Translations under genes and position numbers: made by a program | The notes under the pieces: generated by a model | The model's database searches: none | What the model saw: only the letters and a program-made list of their open reading frames with translations | What the model was told of the DNA's origin: nothing | Assembly (NCBI RefSeq): GCF_009811655.1 | Contig: NZ_BGJX01000005.1 | Location: forward strand, 1 to 64,000 | Source: Methylosinus sp. Ce-a6 | GTDB lineage: Bacteria > Pseudomonadota > Alphaproteobacteria > Rhizobiales > Beijerinckiaceae | Direction: 5' to 3' | DNA length: 64,000 nt | Part shown: positions 44,571 to 54,832 of the stretch, in pieces | Position numbering within the stretch: position 1 is the first letter of the stretch | Layout of the letters: every line of letters begins with the position of its first letter

Positions 44571-46373
44571 ATGGGCGGAGTCGTCGAGCGCGTCGTCATT
44601 CGGCATTTGTCGGGGTCGAAGGCAAATCAGATCGAGCAGATTCCGATCGGCGATCTCCAGGAGATCACCATCGGCCGCGATCCGACCTCGAAAATCGCAT
44701 TCGACCCCACCATCGATGGGGTGGTCAGCCGCCAACATGCGGCGATCCGCATCGAGGGCGAAGGCGACGATCTGAAATTCAAGCTCTTCGACCTGAACAG
44801 CAGCAACGGCACTTTCCTCAACGGGCAGCGCATTTCTCAGGAGGCCGAGCTGCTTCCCGAGGACAAGATCGAGCTCGGCGGCGCCAAGGGGCCGAAATTC
44901 ACCTTCGATCTGCAGCCGCGGCCGGCGAGCTTCGCCGCCCGCACGCGCGTCATCGGCGTCGACGATTCGGCCGCGACGCGGCTGATCGAGACGGCGCAGA
45001 CGGCGGCCTCGACCGCCGTCGCCGAGGTGACGGCGTCGGCGCCGCCGCCGCCGCAAAAGGTCGGCGTCGGCCAGGAGACGGTGCAGCGGCTGATCGTCGA
45101 GGAGCGCCGCTCCACGAGCCGCATCTGGGGCGCGGTGGCGGCCGGACTGCTCGCTTTCATCGCGCTCGGCGGCGGGGCCGTCTATTGGAAGCAACTCAAG
45201 GACGACGAGCGCCACCAGGCCGAGCTCGCCGACGTGAAGGCCGACGCCAAGCACGCCGATCAGCGCAGCGCTTCCCTGCAGAGCGAGGTGAAGACCAATC
45301 TCATCGGCATGACGCCGCTCGACATCTACAACAAATACGCCAACGCCACGGCGCGCATCGATCTTCGCTGGCGTCTGTTCGACACGCAGACCGGCAAGCC
45401 GATCTTCCACCAGACCTTCAAGATCGGCAAGGACACGCTGCCGGCCTATGTGCGCCTGCCCAATGGCAAGGTGGTGCGCTGGCTGACGCTCGAGGACGAC
45501 CTTCGCTCCAATCAGCAGATCGCCGGCTCGGGGCGCGGTTCCGGCTTCGTCATCAGCGAGCAGGGCTATCTGCTCACCAACAAGCATGTCGCCGCCGGCT
45601 GGAAAGTGACCTATGAGTCGCCGCGCTTCGGCTATCTCTTCGATCTCGGCGGCGGCCCGGGCGCGAAGAACGCCAAATTGCGCAAATACGGGATCATCGA
45701 TCTCGAGTCCGACGACTACGCCGATTTGAACATGTGGGTTCCGGAGGCCGGCGGCGTCATTTTCCCGTCGACTGTCGCGATCCCGATCGGCCGCAACAAT
45801 ATTCCGGACATGACGCGCAATGAGCAGCGCACTTTCGAAGGCCGCAACGAGCAGCTCGAAGTGCGCTTCCCCGGCGCGCGGCTCGGCGTCAACGCCGCTC
45901 TGGTGCGCGCTTCGGCGGATTCCGACGCCGCGCTCATCAAGATCGACTCGCCGCAGCTCCTGGACAAGGTCGAGCTCGCCGACGACGATCAGGTGACGAT
46001 CGGCGAGAAGGTCGTCGTGCTCGGCTATCCGGGCGTCTCGGTGGAGAATGTGCAGCGGCAGGTCACGGTGGAGAACGGCCTGACGCGCGTTCAGAACGAG
46101 GTCATTCCGGAGGCGACGGTGACGGACGGCATCGTCTCGAAGCTCTCCACCGGCTATAAGGAAAAGGACGGCGTGACGCTGACCAGCGCCGGCGAGCGCA
46201 TTCAGCTCTCGGTGCTGGCGACCGGCGCCGGCAATAGCGGCGGGCCGGTGTTCAACGCCAATGGCAAGGTCATCGGCCTGTTCACCTACAGCCGCAGCCG
46301 CGGCGACGCGCGGGTGACGCTGGCCGTGCCGATCAAATTCGGGCGGGATTTGCTGCGCGCGCAGCGCAACTGA
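44571..46373 (+). CDS. membrane-spanning FHA-domain S1 serine protease
   Basis: 600 aa with an unusual order. Residues 1-120: FHA domain with the phosphothreonine-binding Arg36, SRQH at 53-56 and NSSNGT at 76-81. Residues 186-206: single membrane helix (WGAVAAGLLAFIALGGGAVYW). Then a short coiled stretch and, from about 270, a trypsin-like domain with full catalytic triad His339 (TNKHVAAG), Asp452 (SDAALIKID) and Ser556 (GAGNSGGPVF). By topology the FHA domain is cytoplasmic and the protease periplasmic. The PP2C gene follows after 17 bp, then a Ser/Thr kinase. ATG at 44571 chosen. Confidence 0.9.
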   Translation: MGGVVERVVIRHLSGSKANQIEQIPIGDLQEITIGRDPTSKIAFDPTIDGVVSRQHAAIRIEGEGDDLKFKLFDLNSSNGTFLNGQRISQEAELLPEDKIELGGAKGPKFTFDLQPRPASFAARTRVIGVDDSAATRLIETAQTAASTAVAEVTASAPPPPQKVGVGQETVQRLIVEERRSTSRIWGAVAAGLLAFIALGGGAVYWKQLKDDERHQAELADVKADAKHADQRSASLQSEVKTNLIGMTPLDIYNKYANATARIDLRWRLFDTQTGKPIFHQTFKIGKDTLPAYVRLPNGKVVRWLTLEDDLRSNQQIAGSGRGSGFVISEQGYLLTNKHVAAGWKVTYESPRFGYLFDLGGGPGAKNAKLRKYGIIDLESDDYADLNMWVPEAGGVIFPSTVAIPIGRNNIPDMTRNEQRTFEGRNEQLEVRFPGARLGVNAALVRASADSDAALIKIDSPQLLDKVELADDDQVTIGEKVVVLGYPGVSVENVQRQVTVENGLTRVQNEVIPEATVTDGIVSKLSTGYKEKDGVTLTSAGERIQLSVLATGAGNSGGPVFNANGKVIGLFTYSRSRGDARVTLAVPIKFGRDLLRAQRN

Positions 46374-46390
46374 TCTAAAGGTTGCGAGAC

Positions 46391-47275
46391 ATGGCCACGG
46401 AGCTCGGGGCCGCTGGCGGCGCTTTCCGCGTCGTCGGCGCGATGCAGACCGATGTCGGCCGCGTGCGCTCCTCCAATGAGGACAGCGTCGCCTTCGTCGC
46501 GCCGGCGCCGGGCGCGCCCGAGGCGAAGCATGGCTATCTCGCCATTGTCGCCGACGGCATGGGCGGCCACGCCGCCGGCGAAGTGGCGAGCGCGCTCGCC
46601 ACCGAAGTGGTGCGCCGCGTGTTCTATTCGCTGGAGGTGGAGCCGCCGCGCGCGCTGAAGGCGGCCTTCGAGGCCGCCAATCGCGCCATCTTCGAGCAGA
46701 GCGCGCGCGAGCCCGACTGCAAGGGCATGGGCACGACCTGCACCGCCATCGTCATTCGCGACGGAAGCCTGTGGCTCGCCCATGTCGGCGACAGCCGCGC
46801 TTATCTTATCCGGAGCGGGGAGGTCTCGCAGCTCTCCGACGATCAGACTCTCCATGCGCAACTGGTGCGCGAGGGCGTGATGACGAAGGAGGAAGCCGAG
46901 CGCAGCCCCGGCGGCAATGTCATTCTGCAGGCGGTGGGGACACGCAACGAGATCGCGCCGACGATCTGGTCCGAGGGTCTGCCGCTGCGCGTCGGCGACG
47001 CGATCGTGCTGTGTTCCGACGGCCTCTCCAATCTCGTCGGCGAGGCGGAGCTCGCCGCGATCATTCCCGATCGCGCGCCGCAGGAGTCCTGCCGGCTGCT
47101 GGTGGACGCCGCCCTCGCGGCGGGCGGGCACGACAATATTTCCGTCGGCGTGTTTCGGATCGTCGCCCCGCCGCAGAGCGGGCGGGCCGATCAGGCGGCG
47201 ACGCAGAAAATTGCGGTCGTCGCGGACGATGGGCGAGCCGGCGGTCCGCCGACGCGCGTCGTCGCCATTCGATAG
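46391..47275 (+). CDS. PP2C-family Ser/Thr protein phosphatase
   Basis: 294 aa, soluble. Metal-dependent phosphatase motifs in order: VRSSNED (25-31), VADGMGGHAAGE (53-64), TCTAIVIRDGSLWLAHVGDSRAYLI, and GHDNISVGVF near the end with the last metal Asp. It should reverse phosphorylation by the kinase encoded 12 bp downstream and so control pThr binding by the FHA protease. ATG at 46391 preferred; TTG at 46382 is in frame. Confidence 0.92.
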   Translation: MATELGAAGGAFRVVGAMQTDVGRVRSSNEDSVAFVAPAPGAPEAKHGYLAIVADGMGGHAAGEVASALATEVVRRVFYSLEVEPPRALKAAFEAANRAIFEQSAREPDCKGMGTTCTAIVIRDGSLWLAHVGDSRAYLIRSGEVSQLSDDQTLHAQLVREGVMTKEEAERSPGGNVILQAVGTRNEIAPTIWSEGLPLRVGDAIVLCSDGLSNLVGEAELAAIIPDRAPQESCRLLVDAALAAGGHDNISVGVFRIVAPPQSGRADQAATQKIAVVADDGRAGGPPTRVVAIR

Positions 47276-47287
47276 AGGCAGAGAGTC

Positions 47288-49123
47288 ATGAGCGACCAAC
47301 GAATGATCGGGCATTACCGGATCGTCGAGCTGCTCGGCTCCGGCGCAATGGGCAAGGTGTACGCCGCCGCCGACACTTTTATCGACGGACGCGAGGTGGC
47401 GATCAAATCCCTGCGCGCGGAGCTGACGCAGGATCCGGAATTCGTCGGGCGGTTCAAGGCGGAGGCGCAGAGCCTCGCGCGTTTGAATCATCCCAACATC
47501 ACCATGCTCCACTCGCTCCTGCGGGAAGGCGGCGAGTTCTTCATGGTGATGGAGCTGGTGCGCGGCCGCGCGCTGGACGATGTGCTGCGCGAGCGTGGCG
47601 GACCGCTCGGCGTCAAGGAGAGCCTCGCCATCGTTGCGCAGGCCGCCGACGGCGTCGCCTATGCGCATCAGATGGGCGTGATCCATCGCGACATAAAGCC
47701 GTCGAATCTGATGATCGGCAATGACGGGCGCGTGAAGATCATGGATTTCGGCATCGCCCGCGTGCAAGGCGGCGTGCGCATGACGCGCGCCGGCACGGCG
47801 ATCGGCACGCCGCTCTATATGGCGCCGGAGCAGCGTCGCGGCAGCGAGGGCGACGAGCGCAGCGACCTCTATTCGCTCGCCGTCGTGCTCTATGAGATCC
47901 TCTCCGGCGCGCCGCCCTTCGCCGGGCTGGACGAGGTGGAGCTGCTGCAGGCGCAGATCGGCAAAAATCCGCCGCCGCTGGCGCCGCGCGTCGCCGGCGT
48001 GACGCCGGAGCTCGAGGCGGCGATCATGAAAGCGCTCGCCAAGCGGCCGGAGCAGCGTTATCCGTCGATCCGCGCTTTCAGCGACGCGATCGGCGCGACG
48101 GCGTTGCGCGTCGACGCGACGGCGATCGTCGAGAGCCCCGCCCATCTGCTCGACAGAACGACGCAGACCGCGAGCGCCGGCTCCGCCGGCTCCGCCTCCG
48201 CCGCCTTCTCCTCCTTGCCCTCGGCGGCTCTGGCGGTCGCCAAGAGCCGCTCGACCTCGCTGGTTCGGCGCTTCAAATCGCTTCACCCGGCGCTGCAGGG
48301 CGTGTCGGTGGCGATCCTCGCCTTCGCGGCCGTCGCGCCCTTGCTGTTCGGCGGCGGCGATTCCGACGGCGGGACGAAGAAGCGGGAGATCGACCGTATC
48401 GAGCGAGACCGCCGCGCGACGACGGAGCTCGACGGCGACCGTCGCCAGACGACGAAGACGCTGGATTACGGCCAGATCGCCGAGATCAAGCCGGCGCGGG
48501 GCGAGATCGACCGCCCGGCTCTGTCGGCGAACGATACGCCGGCGGCCAAGCCCAAATGCAATGACGGATTCAGCATTGCGGATTGCCAGCCATCCACCGT
48601 GCCCGGCCAGAAGACCGCCGCCGTCGAAAAGGCTGCGCTCGGGTCGTCGCCGACGATCGCGGATTTGCGCCGAGCGGTGAAGGACAAGGAGTTCGATCGC
48701 GCTTCGTCGATCGGCGAGCCTCTCGCCGAGGCGGGCGACCGAGAGGCGCAATACATCATCGGCATGATTTCGTTGAAAGGGCAGGGACGTCCCCAGCATC
48801 TTCCCACGGCCTTCAAATGGATCAGGAAGGCGGCGGAGAAGGAATTTCCCGAAGCGCAGGCCTTGCTCGGCAATATGTTTCAGAACGGCGACGCCGACGG
48901 GGGCGAGAATGTCACGGAGGCGGTGCGCTGGTATATGAAAGCGGCCGAGCAGAACAATCCGCGCGGCCAGTTCTGGCTGGGCAGGGCCTATGAGAAGGGT
49001 GTGCCCAATGTGCTGAAGAGGGACGCGAAGAAGGCGGGCGATCTCTACCGCCTCGCCAAGGCGCAGGATTTTCCCGGCGCCGCTGAGGCTCTGGAGGCGC
49101 TCCGCAAATCCGGCAAATATTGA
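47288..49123 (+). CDS. transmembrane Ser/Thr protein kinase with C-terminal Sel1 repeats
   Basis: 611 aa Hanks-type kinase. Gly loop LLGSGAMGKVYAA (15-27), Lys40 in VAIK, HRDIKPSN with Asp135, DFG at 153-155, and an activation segment ending GTPLYMAPEQ. A linker leads to one membrane helix near 331-352 (ALQGVSVAILAFAAVAPLLFGG). The periplasmic part has a charged segment, then three or four Sel1/TPR-like repeats (AQYIIGMISLKGQG, AQALLGNMFQNGD, GQFWLGRAYEKG). Sel1 repeats bind proteins, so it may sense an envelope partner or the neighbouring protease. Last gene of the module. Confidence 0.92.
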   Translation: MSDQRMIGHYRIVELLGSGAMGKVYAAADTFIDGREVAIKSLRAELTQDPEFVGRFKAEAQSLARLNHPNITMLHSLLREGGEFFMVMELVRGRALDDVLRERGGPLGVKESLAIVAQAADGVAYAHQMGVIHRDIKPSNLMIGNDGRVKIMDFGIARVQGGVRMTRAGTAIGTPLYMAPEQRRGSEGDERSDLYSLAVVLYEILSGAPPFAGLDEVELLQAQIGKNPPPLAPRVAGVTPELEAAIMKALAKRPEQRYPSIRAFSDAIGATALRVDATAIVESPAHLLDRTTQTASAGSAGSASAAFSSLPSAALAVAKSRSTSLVRRFKSLHPALQGVSVAILAFAAVAPLLFGGGDSDGGTKKREIDRIERDRRATTELDGDRRQTTKTLDYGQIAEIKPARGEIDRPALSANDTPAAKPKCNDGFSIADCQPSTVPGQKTAAVEKAALGSSPTIADLRRAVKDKEFDRASSIGEPLAEAGDREAQYIIGMISLKGQGRPQHLPTAFKWIRKAAEKEFPEAQALLGNMFQNGDADGGENVTEAVRWYMKAAEQNNPRGQFWLGRAYEKGVPNVLKRDAKKAGDLYRLAKAQDFPGAAEALEALRKSGKY

Positions 49124-49139
49124 CGGGGCCGCAGGCGGA

Positions 49140-49490
49140 TCAGTAATCCGCCTTGCCGAGCCCGGTCGCGCTGCTGGCGGCGCCGCCGCCATTGTCGCCG
49201 CCCCCACCGCCATGACGGCCGCGCCCCGAGGCGTGGCGCGAGCCGCCGCCGCTATGGCGGCGGACGACCGGACGCGGGCGACGGGCGCGATAGCCGCCGC
49301 CATATCCGCCGTTCGGGCCGAGATGCAGCCGGAAGGGGCCGAAGCCGATATATTGCGCCTCGGCGGGGCCGGCGCCGAGCGCGGCGATCGGCAGCGCGAA
49401 AAGTCCCGTCAGCACCGAGCGGCGAGAGAGTTTCGGCGAAGTCTCGGAATTGGGTTCGCCATGAAATTCACTGTCGAGCTCATCGATCAT
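49140..49490 (-). CDS. small Gly/His-rich secreted protein (Tat-like signal)
   Basis: 116 aa. A 25-residue leader precedes RRSVLTGLFALPIAALGAGPAEAQ, a twin-Arg type signal, followed by YIGFGPFRLHLGPNGGYGGGYRARRP and a Gly/His/Arg-rich low-complexity tail. A structural surface or metal-binding role is possible; none is known. It follows the kinase module on the opposite strand. Confidence 0.55.
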   Translation of the reverse strand: MIDELDSEFHGEPNSETSPKLSRRSVLTGLFALPIAALGAGPAEAQYIGFGPFRLHLGPNGGYGGGYRARRPRPVVRRHSGGGSRHASGRGRHGGGGGDNGGGAASSATGLGKADY

Positions 49491-49608
49491 CTTCGCCAGC
49501 CTGAAAAATTCCCCGCTTGAACTATCAGGCGCGGCCTCGACATTGTCAAATGGGCCTTGCGTTCGCGCGGCGCTCGAAACCTTCGCGCCGCGCTCGCCTG
49601 ACGCCGGC

Positions 49609-49929
49609 TTACCAGCCCCAGCCCCAGCCGCCGAAGCTCGCTCCGATGAGGCCTGCGCCATAGCCGTATGGGTAGGCGTACCCATATGAATAGGCGGGGT
49701 AGGCGACCACCGGCGTCGCAACGATCGCAGGCCGGGAGACATAGACGGTCCTGCGCTCGACGATGCGGCGCACATAGCTCGTCCTGTGCTCGCATGTCGG
49801 CGGCTCGTACGCGCTTCTCTCTTCGCACACTTGCCGACATATTTGTTTCGCGACGGCGGCGTCGACGCTGAACAGGCCGATAACGAGCGCCGAGACGCCG
49901 ATCGCCGACAATCTCACGACTGTGCTCAT
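49609..49929 (-). CDS. small secreted Tyr-rich protein
   Basis: 106 aa. Sec signal peptide (LSAIGVSALVIGLFSVDAAVA) then a Cys-bearing segment KQICRQVCEERSAYEPPTCEHRTSYVRR and an aromatic tail ending YGYAYPYGYGAGLIG...GWGWGW. The pattern is common for surface proteins of Hyphomicrobiales but has no assigned function. 49930-50234, upstream, holds only a doubtful 56-codon frame. Confidence 0.55.
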   Translation of the reverse strand: MSTVVRLSAIGVSALVIGLFSVDAAVAKQICRQVCEERSAYEPPTCEHRTSYVRRIVERRTVYVSRPAIVATPVVAYPAYSYGYAYPYGYGAGLIGASFGGWGWGW

Positions 49930-50006
49930 GGGTGCGATCCTCCTTCATCTTCGCTGCGAACCAATCTGCGCGGTCGCTGCGACTCCTACCAACGAGGGAG
50001 AAAACT

Positions 50007-50177
50007 ATGTCGGCAATTCGAATCGACGAGTGGAGGGTTCATTCAGTTTTTTTGCGGCGCATTCGTCGCCGTGACGCGTTCCTATTCGACGAAAATCGAC
50101 ATGGTTCGCGCCGCCGCTGCGGTCGTTTGACGCTGCGGCTATGCGCCCGCTCGTCGCGCATCGAGCCGAAGGCTTAA
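50007..50177 (+). CDS. doubtful 56-aa open frame
   Basis: Preceded by GAGGGAG at a usable spacing and ends 57 bp before the next small gene. The product is Arg-rich and irregular with no motif. Probably not a gene. Confidence 0.22.
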   Translation: MSAIRIDEWRVHSVFLRRIRRRDAFLFDENRHGSRRRCGRLTLRLCARSSRIEPKA

Positions 50178-50234
50178 TCTTTCACGCAAGCCTGGCGTCG
50201 CCAATTTACGCGCAGGCGACTGGAGGAACCGGCA

Positions 50235-50378
50235 ATGTCGAATTACGGCGCCAATGATCCGATCGTCTTCACCCTGCTCGCGGAGGCCGTCGTGATCGCC
50301 GTCGTCTCCGTGTCGATCGTCGGCTATCTGCTTTGCAAGGCCGGCTTTCGCGCATTGAGCAAGCCGCAGGGGCATTAG
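50235..50378 (+). CDS. 47-residue single-pass membrane protein
   Basis: GGAGGAA lies 7 bp before ATG. The product begins MSNYGANDPIVFTLL, has a helix AEAVVIAVVSVSIVGYLLC and a short basic C-terminus (KAGFRALSKPQGH). The coding frame is clean and codon use fits the region. Family unknown. Confidence 0.6.
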   Translation: MSNYGANDPIVFTLLAEAVVIAVVSVSIVGYLLCKAGFRALSKPQGH

Positions 50379-50484
50379 AGCGCATTCGGATAAATCATGT
50401 CCGAAAGCGCGCTCGAGCTATTCGAACGCGCATGTGCTTTTCGAAGAGCCGCTCCGCGCTTTTCGGAAACGCGCTTCGAGCGCG
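50379..50484 (+). repeat. AGAGCGC-type intergenic mosaic repeat, copy 2
   Basis: Shares with 37085-37197 the order AGAGCGCATTCGG...CCGAAAGCGCGCTC followed by a second dyad CTTTTCGAAGAGCCGCTCCG...GCTTTTCGGAAACGC. It lies directly after the 47-residue gene. Confidence 0.75.
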
Positions 50485-50522
50485 CGGCGACGGATCGTCC
50501 GAGAAATTCATGCGAATGAATG

Positions 50523-50555
50523 ACGCCGACCCCGCGCTTTCGACGGGGTCGGCGC
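50523..50555 (-). terminator. strong hairpin after the outer-membrane barrel gene
   Basis: ACGCCGACCCCG and CGGGGTCGGCGC form a 12-bp GC-rich stem just beyond the stop of the minus-strand barrel gene. No T-tract is present, so it may be a processing or attenuating structure rather than a classic terminator. Confidence 0.55.
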
Positions 50556-50561
50556 ATGTGC

Positions 50562-51245
50562 TCAGAAATGATAATTGACGCCACCGCGGATCGTCGACGT
50601 ATCGATGTTCGTCTGCAGCGCATTGGTCGAGAAATCGAAATAGCGGTCGCCGCCGACAGAGGTGAAGAGATATTCCGCCTTGACGGAGAGATTGGGCGCG
50701 ACGCCGAATTCTATGCCGGCGCCGAGCGCCCAGCCGGCGAGGAATTTCGACTGCTGTCCGTAGAAGCCTTGGAAAGCGTTGTTCACGCTCGCGGTGGTGT
50801 TGCTGCCGGCGAAGCCGCCGGTGACGAACAATAGGGCGCGATCGATGGTGACGCCGCCGCGCGCGCGGATGGTCAGTGTATTGTCGACGGAGCCGCTGCC
50901 CGAGAGACCGGCGATGGGCGAGCGGCCGTCCTTCGAGCTGTTGAAATCGAAATCCGCTTCGACGCCGACGAGGAAGTTCGGGGCGAAAGTGTAGTTGTAG
51001 CCGGCCGTGCCGCCGATGACCCAGCCGTTCGGCTCGCCGAGCAGACGATTGCTGCCGTTCTGGAACGCGCTCAACGCATAGCCGCCGTTTATGCCGATGT
51101 AGAGGCCCTGCCAGCTGAAGGCGGGCGGCGGGCTGTAATAGTCGGCGACGGGCGCGCCGCGTCGCGGCAGATCGGCGGCGAGGGCGGAGGCGCCGGCGCA
51201 GAGCAGGGCGGGCGCCAGCAGCGCGGGAAACAGCATAGGTCTCAT
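50562..51245 (-). CDS. outer-membrane beta-barrel protein (Omp25/RopB type)
   Basis: 227 aa. Signal peptide ends SALAADLPRRGAPV, the usual form in this family, then an eight-stranded barrel: WQGLYIGINGGYA, GWVIGGTAGYNYTFAPNFLVGVEADFDF, NTLTIRARGGVTIDRALLFVTGGFA, GWALGAGIEFGVAPNLSVKAEYLFT, and terminal GGVNYHF. ATG at 51245 chosen; 51260 adds five residues. A monomeric surface porin-like protein is expected. Confidence 0.85.
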   Translation of the reverse strand: MRPMLFPALLAPALLCAGASALAADLPRRGAPVADYYSPPPAFSWQGLYIGINGGYALSAFQNGSNRLLGEPNGWVIGGTAGYNYTFAPNFLVGVEADFDFNSSKDGRSPIAGLSGSGSVDNTLTIRARGGVTIDRALLFVTGGFAGSNTTASVNNAFQGFYGQQSKFLAGWALGAGIEFGVAPNLSVKAEYLFTSVGGDRYFDFSTNALQTNIDTSTIRGGVNYHF

Positions 51246-51637
51246 CGAACTCGACTCCACATTCGCGCGCCTTCGAGGCCCTCGGGCTCGCGGTCACAAA
51301 ACTGAGGCGCAGGCGAGGGGCGAGGCCCAGCCAGAGCTCGGTCGAATTAAAAACGTTCACGTTAATGGATTCTTGCCGCGCCCGAGCCCGCGCTCGTCTC
51401 GAAGCAAAACCTGCGGGCTCCACAATGTATTGATTGTGTCGAAACCATGATATATTTAGAATTAACCGAGTTTATCCCGACACGATTGGCGCGATCTGAG
51501 ATTATCATGGCGCATCCGTGTCGTCAGATTGCTTAATAATGCGTAAAAATGCCTGCGGTTACGTCCGGGTCGCGCATTGACCTCGGCGCCGTGGCGTGAG
51601 AATTGCCTTGCTCGCGAGCAAGATGGGGAAGCGGGCG
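51246..51637. other. divergent region between barrel protein and SDR genes
   Basis: 392 bp. The middle (51340-51540) is AT-richer than the surroundings. It contains a dyad CACAAT-N6-ATTGTG at 51421-51438. Promoters for both flanking genes must lie here; none is clear enough to assign. Confidence 0.5.
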
Positions 51638-52411
51638 ATGAGCGCGGGCGGCGCAGGCAGGTCGGGGCCGGTTCTGGTGACGGGCGCGGCGCGGCGGATC
51701 GGATTGGCGATCGCCGCGCGTCTGGCGCAATCGGGCCGCCCCGTGGTGCTGCACGCCTCGCGCCGCTCCATGGAGGAGGCGGAGCTCGCCGCCGCGGCGA
51801 TTTGCGCCAAGGGCGGCCGCGCCGCCGTGGTCGGCGCCGATCTCTCCGACGCGCGCGAGACCGAGGCTCTGATGGGCTTCGCCGCGCGCCAATTCGGGCC
51901 CGTGACGCTGCTCGTCAACAACGCCTCGGTGTTCGAGCTCGACGCCGCCCATGACTTCTCGGTCGAGGTGTTCGACCGGCAATTCGCCGTCGATCTGCGC
52001 GCGCCGCTGCTGCTCGCGCGCGACATGGCCGCGCAATTGCCGCAAGACGCGGAAGGGGCGATCGTCAATATCGTCGATCAGCGCGTGTTCCGGCTGACGC
52101 CGCGCTATTTCACCTATACGCTGGCCAAATCGGCGCTATGGACGGCGACGCGCACCATGGCGCAGGCCTTCGCGCCGCGCATCCGCGTCAACGCCGTGGG
52201 GCCGGGGCCGGTGTTTCCCAACGCCGTGCATGGGCAGAAGGGTTTCGAGACGGAGGCACGCGGCGTGCCGCTGCGTCGTGCGGCGGATGTCTCGGGGGTG
52301 GTCGACGCCGTCGTCTATCTCGCGGAAGCGCGTAGCGTCACCGGCCAGATGATCGCCGTCGACGGCGGCCAGCATCTCGCCTGGGAGACGCCGGACGTGC
52401 TGCCCGATTAG
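51638..52411 (+). CDS. short-chain dehydrogenase, pteridine reductase-like
   Basis: 257 aa SDR. Cofactor motif VLVTGAARRIGLAIAARL; LVNNAS; TYTLAKSALW with catalytic Tyr and Lys; terminal GQMIAVDGGQHL. The TGAARRIG motif in place of TGxxxGIG, and the rest of the pattern, match dihydromonapterin/pteridine reductases of the FolM type. NADPH use is likely from the Arg pair. The start is chosen by homology; ATGs at 51596 and 51623 are in frame. recG follows after 49 bp. Confidence 0.8.
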   Translation: MSAGGAGRSGPVLVTGAARRIGLAIAARLAQSGRPVVLHASRRSMEEAELAAAAICAKGGRAAVVGADLSDARETEALMGFAARQFGPVTLLVNNASVFELDAAHDFSVEVFDRQFAVDLRAPLLLARDMAAQLPQDAEGAIVNIVDQRVFRLTPRYFTYTLAKSALWTATRTMAQAFAPRIRVNAVGPGPVFPNAVHGQKGFETEARGVPLRRAADVSGVVDAVVYLAEARSVTGQMIAVDGGQHLAWETPDVLPD

Positions 52412-52460
52412 CGCGCCGCCGAACATGACAAAGCGCCGCCGATAGGAGAAAAGGCGCGGC

Positions 52461-54563
<2,103 letters not shown>

Positions 54564-54676
54564 GCGCGCCGGGCCTTTATCGAAAGCGCCGTTGCGCGTA
54601 AATTCCGGATCGACGCCGCTGCGGCGGCGACAAACGAGAAAAAGCGGGCGGCGAGCGCCCGCAAAGGGAGAGCGAA

Positions 54677-54826
54677 GTGTCCTTTGTGCAGACGATCTGG
54701 ACGCATTTGTCGTGGAGCGACAAATGGGTCCTCGCCATCAATGTCTTTCTCGCCGTCATCTTCTTCGTGTCTTGGCGCAACAAGAAGCGGCGCCTCGCGC
54801 AAGAGGCCAAAAAACGGGGCGAGTGA
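54677..54826 (+). CDS. 49-residue membrane-anchored peptide
   Basis: GTG start with AAAGGGAG upstream. Product MSFVQTIWTHLSWSDK, hydrophobic helix WVLAINVFLAVIFFVSW and a highly basic tail RNKKRRLAQEAKKRGE, so a type III or N-out membrane peptide. Convergent with the GST gene 6 bp later. Function unknown. Confidence 0.55.
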   Translation: MSFVQTIWTHLSWSDKWVLAINVFLAVIFFVSWRNKKRRLAQEAKKRGE

Positions 54827-54832
54827 GCGCGC

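Noticed and set aside
46286-49303. A 1005-codon open frame antisense to the phosphatase and kinase genes
   Set aside because: The plus-strand genes carry full catalytic motifs; the antisense product is low complexity, Arg/His-rich and has no domain.
51421-51438. CACAAT-N6-ATTGTG dyad considered as a regulator site
   Set aside because: Arms are only 6 bp in an AT-rich stretch and could be chance; it is mentioned in the region note only.
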